Positions 45,028-55,337 of a stretch of 64,000 bases of DNA are shown piece by piece (positions within the stretch are counted from its first letter, which is position 1; each line of letters starts with the position of its first letter). The notes beneath the pieces were generated by a model. That model did no database searches. It was not told the DNA's origin and was given only the letters and a program-made list of their open reading frames with translations. Origin of the DNA: Qipengyuania sp. S6317L1 (GTDB taxonomy: Bacteria > Pseudomonadota > Alphaproteobacteria > Sphingomonadales > Sphingomonadaceae); NCBI RefSeq assembly GCF_023015615.1, contig NZ_JALKAJ010000002.1:944501-1008500 (forward strand), read 5' to 3'. A program made the translations under genes and the position numbers.

Positions 45028-46338
45028 TTACTCAGCCGGTTCAGCCGCGGTTGGTGCTGCTGGCTCTTTCTTGCCAAGAACAGCGTCCGTGATCGAGAAC
45101 GGCAGGGCCTTTGGCACTTCGATCTGGCTGATGATCGGCAGGATCACCAGGAAGTGAAGGAAGTACCACGCGGTCGCGATCTGCGAGAGCACGATGTAGG
45201 GTTCTTCCGCCTTCGCACCGCCAAGGTAGAACAGCGCAGCCATGTCGACGACGAAGATCCAGAAGAAAATGCGGAACAACGGACGATAGGAACCCGAACG
45301 CACCGGGCTCTTGTCGAGCCATGGCAGGAAGAACCACAGCAGGATCGAACCGAACATCGCGATGACACCCAGAAGCTTGGCTTCGATCAGCACGATCCCG
45401 GTGAACGGAATGGTGAGATCGCCGGTGAAGGCACGAAGGATCGCGTAGAAGGGGTAGAAGTACCACTCAGGCACGATCAGCGCAGGCGTTGAAAGCGGGT
45501 TTGCCTCAATCCAGTTTTCAGCGTGGCCCAGCGCGTTTGGCGCGAAGAACACGACGGCCGCAAAGAGCGAGAGAACCAGACCCAGGAACCAGCCGTCCTT
45601 GGCGGTATAATATGGGTGGAACGGAACCGTGTCGCTTTCCGCTTTCACTTCGACGCCGGTCGGGTTCGAAGAGCCCGGAATGTGGAGCGCCCAGATGTGC
45701 AGGATAACCGCACCAAGGATCACAAACGGCAGCAGGAAGTGCAGCGAGAAGAAGCGGTTCAGCGTCGAGTTGTTCGGCGCATAGCCACCGACCAGCCAGA
45801 CCTGAAGCGGTTCACCGATGAACGGAATGGCACCGAAGAGCCCTGTAATCACCTTCGCACCCCAGAAGCTCATCTGGCCCCATGGAAGCACGTAGCCCAT
45901 GAAGGCAGTGGCCATCATGAGAAGGAAGATCACGACCCCGAGGAGCCAGATCATCTCGCGCGGCGCTTTATACGATGAGTAATAGAAGCCGCGGAAAATG
46001 TGCAGGTAAATGACGAGGAAGAAGAAGCTCGCGCCATTGGCGTGGGCGTATTTCAGCAACCAGCCATAGTTCACATTGCGCATGATGTGCTCAATCTGAC
46101 CAAAGGCGACCTCTGTGTTCGCAGAATAGTGCATCGCCAGCACAATGCCGGTGATGATCTGGAACATGAGGAAGAAGCCGGCGAGAACGCCGAAGTTCCA
46201 CATGTAGTTGAGGTTACGCGGAACCGGATAACCGGCACCAACCGCATTATAGACCAACCGTGGCAGCGGGAGTTTTTCATCCAGCCACTTGGTAAAGTCA
46301 TTCTTCGGTTCGTAAGAATTTGCCCAGGCGAAGCTCAT
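45028..46338 (-). CDS. petB: Cytochrome b of the bc1 complex
   Basis: A 436-residue membrane protein with the two-heme cytochrome b core: [49 protein letters not shown] (first two-heme helix residues), the Qo-site PEWYF motif [10 protein letters not shown], and [11 protein letters not shown]. The C-terminal tail is Ala/Pro-rich. Catalyses quinol oxidation with the Rieske protein. It lies between petA and petC. Confidence 0.97.
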   Translation of the reverse strand: MSFAWANSYEPKNDFTKWLDEKLPLPRLVYNAVGAGYPVPRNLNYMWNFGVLAGFFLMFQIITGIVLAMHYSANTEVAFGQIEHIMRNVNYGWLLKYAHANGASFFFLVIYLHIFRGFYYSSYKAPREMIWLLGVVIFLLMMATAFMGYVLPWGQMSFWGAKVITGLFGAIPFIGEPLQVWLVGGYAPNNSTLNRFFSLHFLLPFVILGAVILHIWALHIPGSSNPTGVEVKAESDTVPFHPYYTAKDGWFLGLVLSLFAAVVFFAPNALGHAENWIEANPLSTPALIVPEWYFYPFYAILRAFTGDLTIPFTGIVLIEAKLLGVIAMFGSILLWFFLPWLDKSPVRSGSYRPLFRIFFWIFVVDMAALFYLGGAKAEEPYIVLSQIATAWYFLHFLVILPIISQIEVPKALPFSITDAVLGKKEPAAPTAAEPAE

Positions 46339-46397
46339 AATGCTCTCTTGCTCGTTCTTTTCGTTGAAACAGTCTGCGTAACCGTAGCTACGATCAA

Positions 46398-46964
46398 TTA
46401 GCCGACACGGATGGTGGTGTCAGTGGTAAAGGCGAAATCCGGCACCACGAGATTGGTCGGCGCAGGGCCTTTGCGGATGCGGCCAGCGGCGTCGTAGTGC
46501 GAACCGTGGCACGGGCAGAAATAGCCGTTGAACTCACCCTTGTCCTCGCCCTCGCCGGCGCCCAGCGGCACACAACCAAGGTGGGTACACACGCCAAGCT
46601 GGACCAGAATGTCTTCGTTGCCTTCGCCAAGGCGGTCTTCAAGCGTCTCTGCATCGCGAAGCGAGCCAGCATCGGTGGCCTTCATTTCAGCGATTTCATC
46701 AGCGGTCATGCGCTTCACGAACAATGGCTGGTCGCGGAAAACACCCTTGATCGACTGGCCCGGCTCGATCGCCGAGACATCAACATCGGTGGTCGATGCG
46801 GCCAGAACGTCGGCGGTCGGAGCCATCTGGCTCACCAGTGGGAACAAAACCGAAGCGCCGCCAACACCAGCGGTGCTCACAGCGGCGATGTGGATCCAGT
46901 CGCGGCGGCGCACGCCTTCGCCAGCGCCTTCTTCAGCTTTTGCGTTGTCTGCAGTCGAAGCCAT
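46398..46964 (-). CDS. petA: Ubiquinol-cytochrome c reductase iron-sulfur (Rieske) subunit
   Basis: A 188-residue Rieske protein. The 2Fe-2S ligands are CTHLGC and CPCHGSHYD. The N-terminus ([21 protein letters not shown]) has a twin-arginine signal-like segment that stays as the membrane anchor. First gene of petABC. The 237 bases upstream (46965-47201) should hold the promoter and contain a direct repeat. Confidence 0.97.
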   Translation of the reverse strand: MASTADNAKAEEGAGEGVRRRDWIHIAAVSTAGVGGASVLFPLVSQMAPTADVLAASTTDVDVSAIEPGQSIKGVFRDQPLFVKRMTADEIAEMKATDAGSLRDAETLEDRLGEGNEDILVQLGVCTHLGCVPLGAGEGEDKGEFNGYFCPCHGSHYDAAGRIRKGPAPTNLVVPDFAFTTDTTIRVG

Positions 46965-47074
46965 TTTTCGATACCCTGCTAATCTAACCGCGACCGGAGG
47001 GAACCCCGGTGCGGTGTTTCAGTTATTCTTGCCAGCATCGCGACCCGCGCGCCAGCTATCCCAATCCATCGTAG

Positions 47075-47113
47075 CGTTCCAACGATTGGTCGAAACGCGC
47101 GTTCCACGATTGG
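47075..47113. repeat. Direct repeat upstream of petA
   Basis: CGTTCCAACGATTGG (47075-47089) and CGTTCCACGATTGG (47100-47113) repeat with a 25-base period and one base deleted. It lies 110-150 bases before the petA start, where a regulator could bind. Confidence 0.5.
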
Positions 47114-47201
47114 CGCCCCTATAAGAGAATTCTTGGGAAAGCCAATGGTGTTTTAAGCACAATTAGTTCGGCTACGCGCAAGGGGCAAAGATTTGCAAGC
47201 C

Positions 47202-47960
47202 CTAACGCACCGCAATTGCACTGAGTTGTCGCCCATAATCGGGTGCACCTTGCTGAGTAGCACGGCGGTAGGAATAGTATGTCGACCGGGCGGCGTAGGT
47301 ATCCTGGCCGATGATTGAAACGGTCCCGATGCCCTGCGCTTCAAGCTGCGCGGCGATATAGCCCGGCAAGTCGAAATGCCAGCGCTCGCGTCCCTCGCGC
47401 ATGCCGGCGGGGGTGAAATGGATATCGTCGGATGGGGTGAAATTCTCGCGGAAAGCTTCGTCCACCTCATAGCTTTCCTGCGCAATCGCCGGGCCAAGGA
47501 CAGCGGCAATGTCCGGGCCTTTTGCACCCAGCGCCTCCATCGCGGCGAGGGTGTTGCGAAGGATGCCCCCTTGTGCGCCGCGCCATCCGGCGTGGGCCGC
47601 GCCCACAACGCCCGCTTTCTGATCGGCGAAAAGCACCGGCCCGCAATCGGCGGTGACAATGCCGAGCACAAGACCCGAGCGATTCGTCACAAGCGCATCG
47701 GCAACCGGGCGACCTTCGGGCGTATCGGGCCACGCATCCTCAACGGTAATCACGTCGCAGGAGTGCACCTGATGGGGCGTGACCAGAGGCGCACCCTTGA
47801 CCAGGGCGCTCGCCGCGTCGGCCCGCAGGCGCCTGATCGCATTGCTCTCTCCGGGCCCACCAAACCCGAATTGATGCGCGCCGCCCGCCGAGCCGAAAAA
47901 CGCATGGGGGACGCCTTCGAGGTGAGGCGAGCGCTCGATCTGAAAGGGCGTATCAGCCAT
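47202..47960 (-). CDS. pgeF: Peptidoglycan editing factor PgeF (YfiH family, polyphenol oxidase-like)
   Basis: A 252-residue protein of the DUF152/YfiH fold. The zinc or copper ligands are near VTPHQVHSCDV, ADCGPVLFAD and HAGWRGAQGGIL, the usual His-Cys-His set. In E. coli PgeF corrects mis-incorporated serine in peptidoglycan precursors; other members act on purine nucleosides. Its GTG/ATG region overlaps the pepN stop by eight bases, so it is coupled to pepN. Confidence 0.88.
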   Translation of the reverse strand: MADTPFQIERSPHLEGVPHAFFGSAGGAHQFGFGGPGESNAIRRLRADAASALVKGAPLVTPHQVHSCDVITVEDAWPDTPEGRPVADALVTNRSGLVLGIVTADCGPVLFADQKAGVVGAAHAGWRGAQGGILRNTLAAMEALGAKGPDIAAVLGPAIAQESYEVDEAFRENFTPSDDIHFTPAGMREGRERWHFDLPGYIAAQLEAQGIGTVSIIGQDTYAARSTYYSYRRATQQGAPDYGRQLSAIAVR

Positions 47961-50658
47961 CCAGACTGCGGCTCACCTGTTCGAAGGTATCGCGCGAGAG
48001 ATTGTCCTGCGCCGCGATTCGCTCAAGCTCGCCCTTCATCAATGCCGCTCTGCCCGGCTCGATCCGCTGCCATTTGCCGAGAGCTGGCACAAAGCGAGCA
48101 GCCGTCTGCGGGTTGATCGGATCAAGCGCGATGATGCAGTCCGCAATCATCTTGTATCCCGATCCGTCCGCGGCATGAAACGCGCTCGGATTGCCGGCAA
48201 ACGCCATGTAGAGCGAACGCACGCGGTTGGGGTTGTTCATGGTGAAGTCGGAATGTTCGGCAAGCGCCCTTACCTGCGCAAGCACATCGGGATGCAATGA
48301 GAGCGCTTGCAGCGTGAACCATTTGTCGATGACAAGGTCATTGCCCTTGAAGCGTTGATAAAAGTCCTGAAGCCGCGCCTCGCGTTCGGGGCGATCAAGG
48401 CTGGCGAGCACCATCAGCGCGCCCTGGCGGTCGGTCATATTGTCCGCGCGGTCATATTGATGGGCCGCGAGTTCGGCGGCCTTTACCGGGTCTGATGCAG
48501 CGGCATAGCCCAGAACCATTGTCTTCACCTTGCGCGCACCGCGCCCGGCGGGATCATCGTAGGCAACCTTTTCGCAGCGATCGTAGAGCGCATGGAATTC
48601 ATCGCTAAGCTCGCGCCCGAGCATCGCTTTCAGCCCTTCACGCTCGGCATGGATCGCGCCCGGATCAGCCTTGGCCTCTCCGCCTGCCATACGCTCGAAC
48701 AGATAGGTTTCGCTTGGCAGGCTGAGCAATTCGCCGCGCATAGCATCGTCGAGGTCGGGATCTTCGATCACCGACTTGAACGCCCGCACAAGCGAACGCT
48801 CAAAGCTCACCTTCGAACCGGCGATAGCATCGCGCTGAAGATCTGAAGTGCCGCGAGATGGGTCGAACTCACCGCGAATTGCGCCGAGCATGTACATCAC
48901 CGTCAATTCCTGCAGCGCCTCGTAGCGGGCAAACGGGTCGTCATCCTTTTGCGCCAAGGTCACCAAGGCAGCCTTGCTGGCAGCCGTGTCGATGATGACC
49001 GGGGCAGTGAAGCCACGGTTGATCGAAATCGCATCGGTGCGATCATCAATGGGCAGGGTCATGCTGGGCTTATCGAGGATCAAAAGCTGTTCCTCATCGC
49101 CCACGCCCTCACCAAACAGCTTAATTCGCAGCGGAATGGTGAAGTCGCAAGGCACCTCGTTCCCGTCTTTACCACGCAAGAACTGCGAGATGTGCAGCCA
49201 GTCATCGTGATCGCGCGGAATGCTCTCGCGCCGCACCTTCACCACCGGCGTGCCTGCGGTCGAATACCACTTGCGGAAATTGGTGAGATCGAGCCCGGCG
49301 CCGTCTTCAATCGCCTTGATGAAATCCTCGCAGGTCGCCGCCTCACCATCGTGACGCTCGAAATAAAGGTCGGTGCCTTTGCGGAAACGCTCGACCCCTG
49401 CCATCGAGCGCATCATGCGGATGACTTCGGCGCCTTTGTTGTAAACGGTGGCGGTGTAGAAGTTGGAGATTTCGCGGTAGCTGTCCGGGCGGATCGGATG
49501 CGCCAGGGGGCCTGCATCCTCCGGGAATTGAGCGGCGCGCAAAATGCGCACATCCTCGATGCGCTTGACCGCTTCGCCGCGCATATCCTGACTGAACAGC
49601 TGGTCGCGAAGGACGGTGAAGCCCTCTTTCAGCGACAATTGGAACCAGTCGCGGCAGGTGATGCGATTGCCCGACCAGTTGTGAAAATATTCGTGCGCGA
49701 TCACGCCTTCGACACCGTCGAAATCGGCATCGGTCGCAGTTTCAATGTCGGCCAGCACGTATTTCGTGTTGAAGATGTTGAGACCCTTGTTCTCCATCGC
49801 GCCCATGTTGAAATCGGAAACGGCAACGATGTTATAAAGGTCGAGATCATACTCGCGCCCGAACACCTCTTCGTCCCACTTCATCGAATTGTGGAGCGAC
49901 TGGAGAGCGTGATCGGTGCGGCCCAAATCCTCGGCCCGCACCCAGATATTGCACTCGACCTCGCGGCCGGACATGGTGGTGAAAGGCCCGCTGTTCGCGA
50001 CAAGATCGCCCGCGACGAGCGCGAAGAGATAGGATGGCTTTGGCCAGGGGTCGAACCATTCGGCAAAGTGACGGCCACCGTCGAGATCGCCTGTTTCTTC
50101 CTTATTGCCGTTGCACAGGAGGATCGGGAACGTGGCCTTATCCGCCTCCATCCGCACGCGGTAGGTTGAAAGCACGTCGGGGCGGTCGGGGAAGAAGGTG
50201 ATCCGGCGAAATCCCTCGGCCTCGCATTGTGTGCAAAGCATCCCGTTCGAGGCGTAAAGCCCCATCAGCGTCGTGTTCTTGTCGGGAGCGATTTCGGTGG
50301 TGATCGTCACCTCGTGATCCTCGCCCTGAAGCGTGAGGAGCAGGTCGGGCCCCTCCATCACCCAGTCATCGGTGGGGACGCCATCGACCAGCACCGCTTT
50401 CGCGGTAAGGCCATCGCCGTTCAGCCGAAGGACCTGGCTCGCATCCGCATCGGCATTGCGCCGGACGGTGAGCGTCGCAGTCACCGTCGTCGTTTCAATG
50501 CCGAGGTCGAAATGCAGCTTTGTGTCGGGCACCAGCCATGCAAACGGCTTGTAATCCTCGCGCCGGATCACAGGCGGCTCATGCGGAGTGGGCGCTGCAT
50601 CGGCGAGTTCGGGGTTGCCTTGAGGGTTCGATGGGGTTGTCGCTATATCCATGGGCAT
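47953..50658 (-). CDS. pepN: Aminopeptidase N
   Basis: A 901-residue M1 metallopeptidase. The substrate-binding motif is GAMENKGLNIFN and the zinc site is VIAHEYFHNWSGNRI with the distal Glu in SLKEGFTVLRDQ. The length and the domain order fit PepN of Gram-negative bacteria. The ATG at 50658 (MPMDIATTPSNPQG) is preferred over a TTG at 50688; neither has a strong ribosome-binding site. Confidence 0.94.
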   Translation of the reverse strand: MPMDIATTPSNPQGNPELADAAPTPHEPPVIRREDYKPFAWLVPDTKLHFDLGIETTTVTATLTVRRNADADASQVLRLNGDGLTAKAVLVDGVPTDDWVMEGPDLLLTLQGEDHEVTITTEIAPDKNTTLMGLYASNGMLCTQCEAEGFRRITFFPDRPDVLSTYRVRMEADKATFPILLCNGNKEETGDLDGGRHFAEWFDPWPKPSYLFALVAGDLVANSGPFTTMSGREVECNIWVRAEDLGRTDHALQSLHNSMKWDEEVFGREYDLDLYNIVAVSDFNMGAMENKGLNIFNTKYVLADIETATDADFDGVEGVIAHEYFHNWSGNRITCRDWFQLSLKEGFTVLRDQLFSQDMRGEAVKRIEDVRILRAAQFPEDAGPLAHPIRPDSYREISNFYTATVYNKGAEVIRMMRSMAGVERFRKGTDLYFERHDGEAATCEDFIKAIEDGAGLDLTNFRKWYSTAGTPVVKVRRESIPRDHDDWLHISQFLRGKDGNEVPCDFTIPLRIKLFGEGVGDEEQLLILDKPSMTLPIDDRTDAISINRGFTAPVIIDTAASKAALVTLAQKDDDPFARYEALQELTVMYMLGAIRGEFDPSRGTSDLQRDAIAGSKVSFERSLVRAFKSVIEDPDLDDAMRGELLSLPSETYLFERMAGGEAKADPGAIHAEREGLKAMLGRELSDEFHALYDRCEKVAYDDPAGRGARKVKTMVLGYAAASDPVKAAELAAHQYDRADNMTDRQGALMVLASLDRPEREARLQDFYQRFKGNDLVIDKWFTLQALSLHPDVLAQVRALAEHSDFTMNNPNRVRSLYMAFAGNPSAFHAADGSGYKMIADCIIALDPINPQTAARFVPALGKWQRIEPGRAALMKGELERIAAQDNLSRDTFEQVSRSLDG

Positions 50659-50704
50659 CGATTTAGATTGATTTGGCCCCGCTTCCAACCGATTGAGGCA
50701 AGCA

Positions 50705-51499
50705 ATGTCGCATTTATTGATTTTCGGCCTCGGCTACACCGCCAAACGCATCGCCGCCCGCCTTGAAGCCCTGGACTGGAAGGTCGAGGCGACGGGGAGC
50801 GCCGGGACCGTTGATTTTGGCGACGCGGGCGCTGTGAAATCCGCTGTGGAACGCGCAACCCACATCCTCTCTTCCGTCCCGCCTGACCGCGAGGCTGGCG
50901 ATGATCCGGTGCTGGCATCATACGGCAAGGACTTAGGGGGCCGCGCGCTCTATTACCTTTCCTCCACCGGGGTTTACGGCGATCAGCAAGGCGCATGGGT
51001 CGACGAAGCCACCCCCACGATTGCCCAAACCGGAGAAGGCCGCCGCAATGCGCGGGCCGAGGCGGACGCGGCTTGGATGGAAATGGGGGCGAGGGTCTTT
51101 CGCCTGCCCGGTATCTATGGCCCGACCAGAAGCGCGCTCGACCGCGTGCGGGAGGGACGGGCGCGGCGGATTGACCTGCCGGGGCAAGTGTTCAGCCGCT
51201 GCCATGTGGACGATATCGCCAGCGGTGTTGTCGCCGCGCTCACCAGCGATGCGCCTGCGGGCGCGTACAACCTTGGCGATGACTTGCCGATCAGCGGCAA
51301 TGCCGTGACCGAACACGCCTGCGCGCTTCTTGGTGTGGAGCCGCCCGGGATGGAAACGCTTGAGGAAGCCAAACTCTCACCGATGGCGCGCGGATTTTAC
51401 GGCGAGAACCGGCGCGTTGCGAACGGCAAGGCCAAGCGCGTGCTTGGCTGGAAGCTGCAATATCCGACCTATGTCGAAGGGCTAGCTAACCTGCTTTGA
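50705..51499 (+). CDS. SDR family NAD(P)-dependent epimerase-like protein
   Basis: A 264-residue extended short-chain dehydrogenase/epimerase of the YeeZ type. The nucleotide motif is FGLGYTAKRIAARL, then YYLSSTGVYGDQQGAWVDE, FRLPGIYGPTRSALDRVREG and AYNLGDDLPIS. The ATG at 50705 has GAGG upstream. Substrate unknown. It is convergent with the EamA transporter, with an 18-base overlap of 3' ends. Confidence 0.85.
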   Translation: MSHLLIFGLGYTAKRIAARLEALDWKVEATGSAGTVDFGDAGAVKSAVERATHILSSVPPDREAGDDPVLASYGKDLGGRALYYLSSTGVYGDQQGAWVDEATPTIAQTGEGRRNARAEADAAWMEMGARVFRLPGIYGPTRSALDRVREGRARRIDLPGQVFSRCHVDDIASGVVAALTSDAPAGAYNLGDDLPISGNAVTEHACALLGVEPPGMETLEEAKLSPMARGFYGENRRVANGKAKRVLGWKLQYPTYVEGLANLL

Positions 51500-52402
51500 C
51501 CTCAAGGCTATTATCATCCCCAGAACCGCAAGCGCCATCCCGCCAATGGTTATCGGGGTCCATCGATAGCCCTCGAACAAAGTTGACACCGCCATCGCAA
51601 CAGAGATTGTGAGGACCGCATTATACGCGGTTTTCCCCGCCCCGATCTCGCGCACGAGATTATAATGCAGCGGGAAGGTGATGACCGAGCCGATGAGCGC
51701 CAGATACACAATCCCGCCCCAATAGCCGGGTTGCGTTGGCACAGGCGGCGGGCCAGCCGTCGCAAGGGCAAAGCCCAGATCGAAAACCGTCCCGTACAGC
51801 ATCGCCCATGCAAGCAGGCTCACCATCGGCACGGCGCGGCCCGTGGGGTTGGCCTGAATCACATTGGCGACCGAAGCGGACAAGATGCCCAGCAGCGCAA
51901 GCACAATTCCAAGGCCCACATTGCCGCCGATCACGCCCGCATCGGGATTGGTGGTCCATTCATTGAAAAGGAGCGAGGAGACCCCGACGATCGCAACCGC
52001 GCTGCCGATCATGAAACCGCTTGGCACGCGCTCACCGATAAATCCCCTCGCCAGAAGCGCGTTGGGCACCATCATCAAACCGAACATCAGCGCGACGATG
52101 CCGGAGGTCACGTAAAGCTCTGCGTGATAGACGAAGAGGAAATTGCCGCTGAACTGGAACAGGCCGACAAGCAGCGCGAGCAAGTGCTCTGGCCGGTTCA
52201 GGCGAAGCCTGCGTTTTATCAGGAACGCGACGAGGAACAGCGCCGGGGTTGCAAGCGCAAAGCGATAGAACACCGACCATGCCGCCGGCACGCCGTCGAT
52301 CTGTCCGGTGATGACAAACCACGTTGATCCCCAGATCGTGCCGGTCAGCACAAAGGGGACAATCACCCGCCAGTTCAGAATTGATGGGGCGGACGCGCTC
52401 AC
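51482..52402 (-). CDS. EamA/DMT family transporter
   Basis: A 306-residue membrane protein with ten helices in two EamA repeats (FVLTGTIWGSTWFVITGQ in the first and VYLALIGSVITFPLHYNLVREIGAGKTAYNAV in the second). Probably an efflux or uptake carrier for small metabolites. The GTG at 52402 overlaps the threonine aldolase stop (GTGA), so it is coupled to it; export of an amino-acid-like compound would fit. Confidence 0.88.
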   Translation of the reverse strand: MSASAPSILNWRVIVPFVLTGTIWGSTWFVITGQIDGVPAAWSVFYRFALATPALFLVAFLIKRRLRLNRPEHLLALLVGLFQFSGNFLFVYHAELYVTSGIVALMFGLMMVPNALLARGFIGERVPSGFMIGSAVAIVGVSSLLFNEWTTNPDAGVIGGNVGLGIVLALLGILSASVANVIQANPTGRAVPMVSLLAWAMLYGTVFDLGFALATAGPPPVPTQPGYWGGIVYLALIGSVITFPLHYNLVREIGAGKTAYNAVLTISVAMAVSTLFEGYRWTPITIGGMALAVLGMIIALRSKQVS

Positions 52403-53418
52403 AGGCTGGCGATGGCCTTGCCCAGAGCCGCCGCGTGCTCTTCGCGCGTGTCCCATGCGGTGACAAAACGCGCGGCATCTGCGCCCCAGTCGTAAAAGGC
52501 GAAATCTTGGGCGCGCAAAGCGTCGCGTTCTTCGGGGGAAAGCGTCACGAACAGTTCGTTCGCCTCGACCGGGTGCATCAATCGTTCGCCGCAACCGCTT
52601 GCGATTTCGCCCGCCGCTGCATTGGCGTGGGCGGCATTGGCAAGCCACAGATCGCCGTCGAGCATCGCGAGGATTTGCGCGGCGAGATAGCGGCCCTTGC
52701 ATTGCAGGTGACCGGCGCGCTTGCGGCGATATTTGGCGAGGCTCGCCTGTTCCGGATCGAACAGAACCACCGCTTCCGCGCTCATCGCGCCGTTCTTGAT
52801 GAAACCGAAAGCGAGGCTGTCGACGCCGTAAGCCGCCTCCTTCGCTGAACCGCCCAGAAATGCCGCCGCATTGGCAAAACGCGCGCCGTCCATGTGCAGG
52901 CCAAGGCCCCGGCTTTTGGCAAAAGCACTCAGGGCCTCAAGCTCGGCTCGTGAATAGCAGCGGCCATATTCGCTCGCCTGCGTAATCGCGATGGCGTGGG
53001 GCTGCACCTGATGCACATCGTCGCGGATGGGGTCGATGTGAGCGGCGATCTGATCGGGCGTAAGCTTGGCGCCCTCGCCCCCGTGACCATCGGCGCACAG
53101 CATCAATTTTGCCCCGTGAAGATAAAACCCCGGCGCGCCGCCTTCATCGACCTCGATATGCGCTTCTTCGTGGCAGACCACGCCGCCGTGCGGCTGCACC
53201 ATGGTAGAAAGCGCCAGGCAATTCGCCGCCGTCCCCGTCGCCACCCAGAGCGCTGCACATTCGCGTCCGAACAGATCGCTGAACCGTTCATCCAATTGCG
53301 CGGAAAGCGCATCGCCGTCGTAGGGGTTGTCCGCTCTATCGCTTGCGCGCATCGCTTCCCAGACCTTGGGGTGGACGGGCGCGGCGTTGTCAGACAGGAA
53401 GGGCTTCACATCACTCAT
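52399..53418 (-). CDS. Low-specificity L-threonine aldolase family protein
   Basis: A 339-residue PLP enzyme (beta-eliminating lyase/aldolase fold). Markers are SDNAAPVHPKVWEAM, the PLP site LAFGFIKNGAMSAE with the Schiff-base lysine, and GLHMDGARFANAA. It splits L-threonine or allo-threonine into glycine and acetaldehyde, or acts on related beta-hydroxy amino acids. First gene of a pair with the EamA transporter. Confidence 0.9.
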   Translation of the reverse strand: MSDVKPFLSDNAAPVHPKVWEAMRASDRADNPYDGDALSAQLDERFSDLFGRECAALWVATGTAANCLALSTMVQPHGGVVCHEEAHIEVDEGGAPGFYLHGAKLMLCADGHGGEGAKLTPDQIAAHIDPIRDDVHQVQPHAIAITQASEYGRCYSRAELEALSAFAKSRGLGLHMDGARFANAAAFLGGSAKEAAYGVDSLAFGFIKNGAMSAEAVVLFDPEQASLAKYRRKRAGHLQCKGRYLAAQILAMLDGDLWLANAAHANAAAGEIASGCGERLMHPVEANELFVTLSPEERDALRAQDFAFYDWGADAARFVTAWDTREEHAAALGKAIASL

Positions 53419-53484
53419 GCCTCATGCCTCTACTGCTATCGAGGCTCTTGGCAATAATCAGCGCAGCAAGAAGGAGAATTTTTC

Positions 53485-53790
53485 GTGAGCGGTCAGGACA
53501 ACAAAGTCACAATCACCCACCACGTTCAGGGGCAGGGCGGAAAGTATGTCGCCGCGATCGAAGGTGAAAGCGCATCCGGTCACCTTGAATGGGAGCCGCA
53601 GGCCGAGAACGTGCGCGTTGCAACGCATACAATCGTGCCCGAAGCAATCGGCGGGCGTGGGATTGCGGGGCTTTTGGTTGAGCGCATGATCGAAGACGCG
53701 CGGCGGCTGGATTTCAAGATTGTCCCGCAATGCTCCTACGTCGCCAAGAAGTTCGACGAAAATCCCGAGTGGGCTGACCTTCGCGCTTAA
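53485..53790 (+). CDS. Small GNAT-like N-acetyltransferase
   Basis: A 101-residue protein of the compact YjdJ-type acetyltransferase group. The acetyl-CoA loop is PEAIGGRGIAGLLVERMIEDAR and the C-terminal CSYVAKKFDENPEW is typical. GTG start at 53485 with AGGAG eight bases upstream. Target unknown. Its end meets the convergent PH-domain gene. Confidence 0.85.
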   Translation: MSGQDNKVTITHHVQGQGGKYVAAIEGESASGHLEWEPQAENVRVATHTIVPEAIGGRGIAGLLVERMIEDARRLDFKIVPQCSYVAKKFDENPEWADLRA

Positions 53791-55337
53791 GCCGTTTCCA
53801 ACTGGCTGAAATCGGTTACGGCAATCGTCTCCATGACCTTTGCGCGCACCTCGCGTGCCCGCTCAATTGGCACGCCGGGGATTGCAAAAACACCGCCCGC
53901 CTGTCCCAGATGCACGGTCGCATAGCCGCGAAGGCGCGCAATGGGCCCTTGCGAAATCTCGACCGAGTGCAGTTTCAGGCGCGTCGCAATCTGGCTGCGG
54001 GGGGAAAGCACCCCGCGCGCAGAGACAATCTGCCGCTCATCGAGTGCGTGGCGTTGATAGCGCCATGCAAGCACGTTCAGGATGACCGTAATTCCGGCGA
54101 CCACAAGGAACGCCCCGACGGCAAGGCTCGTCCATTCGGGCGCATAGATGCTGGTCGCAGCGCCCGCCGCAATCGCGGGGATCACAAACTTGAAGGCATC
54201 GCCAAGCGCGCTGTCGAACAGATACTTCTCGCTCGCGCGGCGCCAATCGGTGTTCTCGTCCGGAAGCGCAAATCCAGCCGCCTCTGCAATCGGCGCGATC
54301 TCGTGCAGCTTGGCGAAGGGGGCGACCACGTGGCTTGATGCGCCCATGTCCTGCGCGAGGCTGACGAAGCTTAAAGAGTGCCAGCCGAAGCGGTAACGCA
54401 GGAGCCGCGTGCCAATCCGCACCCCTTGCACGCGGTGGATCGGCATGACCACATCGGTTTTGGTGAACAGACCGCGGCGGCGACGGAATCCTCTCGCGGT
54501 GCGTTCAAGCAGAAAGCCCCATTCGCGGGTTAAAACCCGGACCATGCCGGTGATCGTCCCGATTACGAACAGCGCAGACAGGCTGAGAATTACCCCGATC
54601 ACCTGCATCGAGCGGTCAAGCGCGCCGATGTCGAGGCCATATTCTTCAATCGCGCTTTCCCAGAATTCGCGCCGGAAAAAGTCGATGAGGTCGAGGCTGT
54701 CGACATATTGGAGTGCAACGCCCAGCACTGCGAAGATCGCAAGGCTGAATTCGAACAGGCCAAAGGTGAAAAGCCGTGCGGGTCCCATGGTGAAGAGTGC
54801 TTCGGCATCGTCGGATTGCGCTTGGACCTGACGCTCGGCACTCGCCTCCGCCGTTTCGTTGCTGTCGCGCCGCTCGCGCACCAATTGGCGCAATTCCTCG
54901 CCGCGTTCTTCGGTGAGATAGGCGAGCGCCAGATCCTCACCCCCGCCAGCACCGGTTTCAAACTTGACCGACACCAGACCAAGCAGGCGCGGAAGCAGTT
55001 TCTGCTCAAGGCTCACATCCTGGATACGCTCATAGGGGACAGAGCGCGCCGCGCGGCTCAGCACGCCGCTTTCAACCCGTATGTCCGACTGACCGATAGT
55101 GTAAGTCAGCCGTTTCCAACTGATGTAGGCGAAAAATGTGCCGATCAGGATGATGGCGGCTGCCACGGGGATAGCGACGAAAGTGCCAATGCCGCCTGTG
55201 CCAAAGGTGATCGCGAGCGTTGGCAGGATCGCGTTCTGGACACTTGCCAAAAGGCCGACCGCCACCGTTTTGGGGTCGGTGTTAAGCCCTTCCGGCGCGC
55301 CCTCGTGCTCGGCCGCTAATGACACCGCCTCGTTCAC
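53787..55337 (-). CDS. PH domain-containing membrane protein (YdbT-like)
   Basis: A 516-residue protein with several membrane helices and repeated bPH2 domains: LTYTIGQSDIRVESGVLSRAARSVPYERIQDVSLEQ, then VVMPIHRVQGVRIG and RQIVSARGVLSPRSQIATRLKLHSVEISQG. Function in bacteria is poorly known; it resembles Bacillus YdbT. It overlaps the next gene by four bases (GTGA), forming a YdbS-YdbT-like pair. Confidence 0.85.
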   Translation of the reverse strand: MNEAVSLAAEHEGAPEGLNTDPKTVAVGLLASVQNAILPTLAITFGTGGIGTFVAIPVAAAIILIGTFFAYISWKRLTYTIGQSDIRVESGVLSRAARSVPYERIQDVSLEQKLLPRLLGLVSVKFETGAGGGEDLALAYLTEERGEELRQLVRERRDSNETAEASAERQVQAQSDDAEALFTMGPARLFTFGLFEFSLAIFAVLGVALQYVDSLDLIDFFRREFWESAIEEYGLDIGALDRSMQVIGVILSLSALFVIGTITGMVRVLTREWGFLLERTARGFRRRRGLFTKTDVVMPIHRVQGVRIGTRLLRYRFGWHSLSFVSLAQDMGASSHVVAPFAKLHEIAPIAEAAGFALPDENTDWRRASEKYLFDSALGDAFKFVIPAIAAGAATSIYAPEWTSLAVGAFLVVAGITVILNVLAWRYQRHALDERQIVSARGVLSPRSQIATRLKLHSVEISQGPIARLRGYATVHLGQAGGVFAIPGVPIERAREVRAKVMETIAVTDFSQLETA

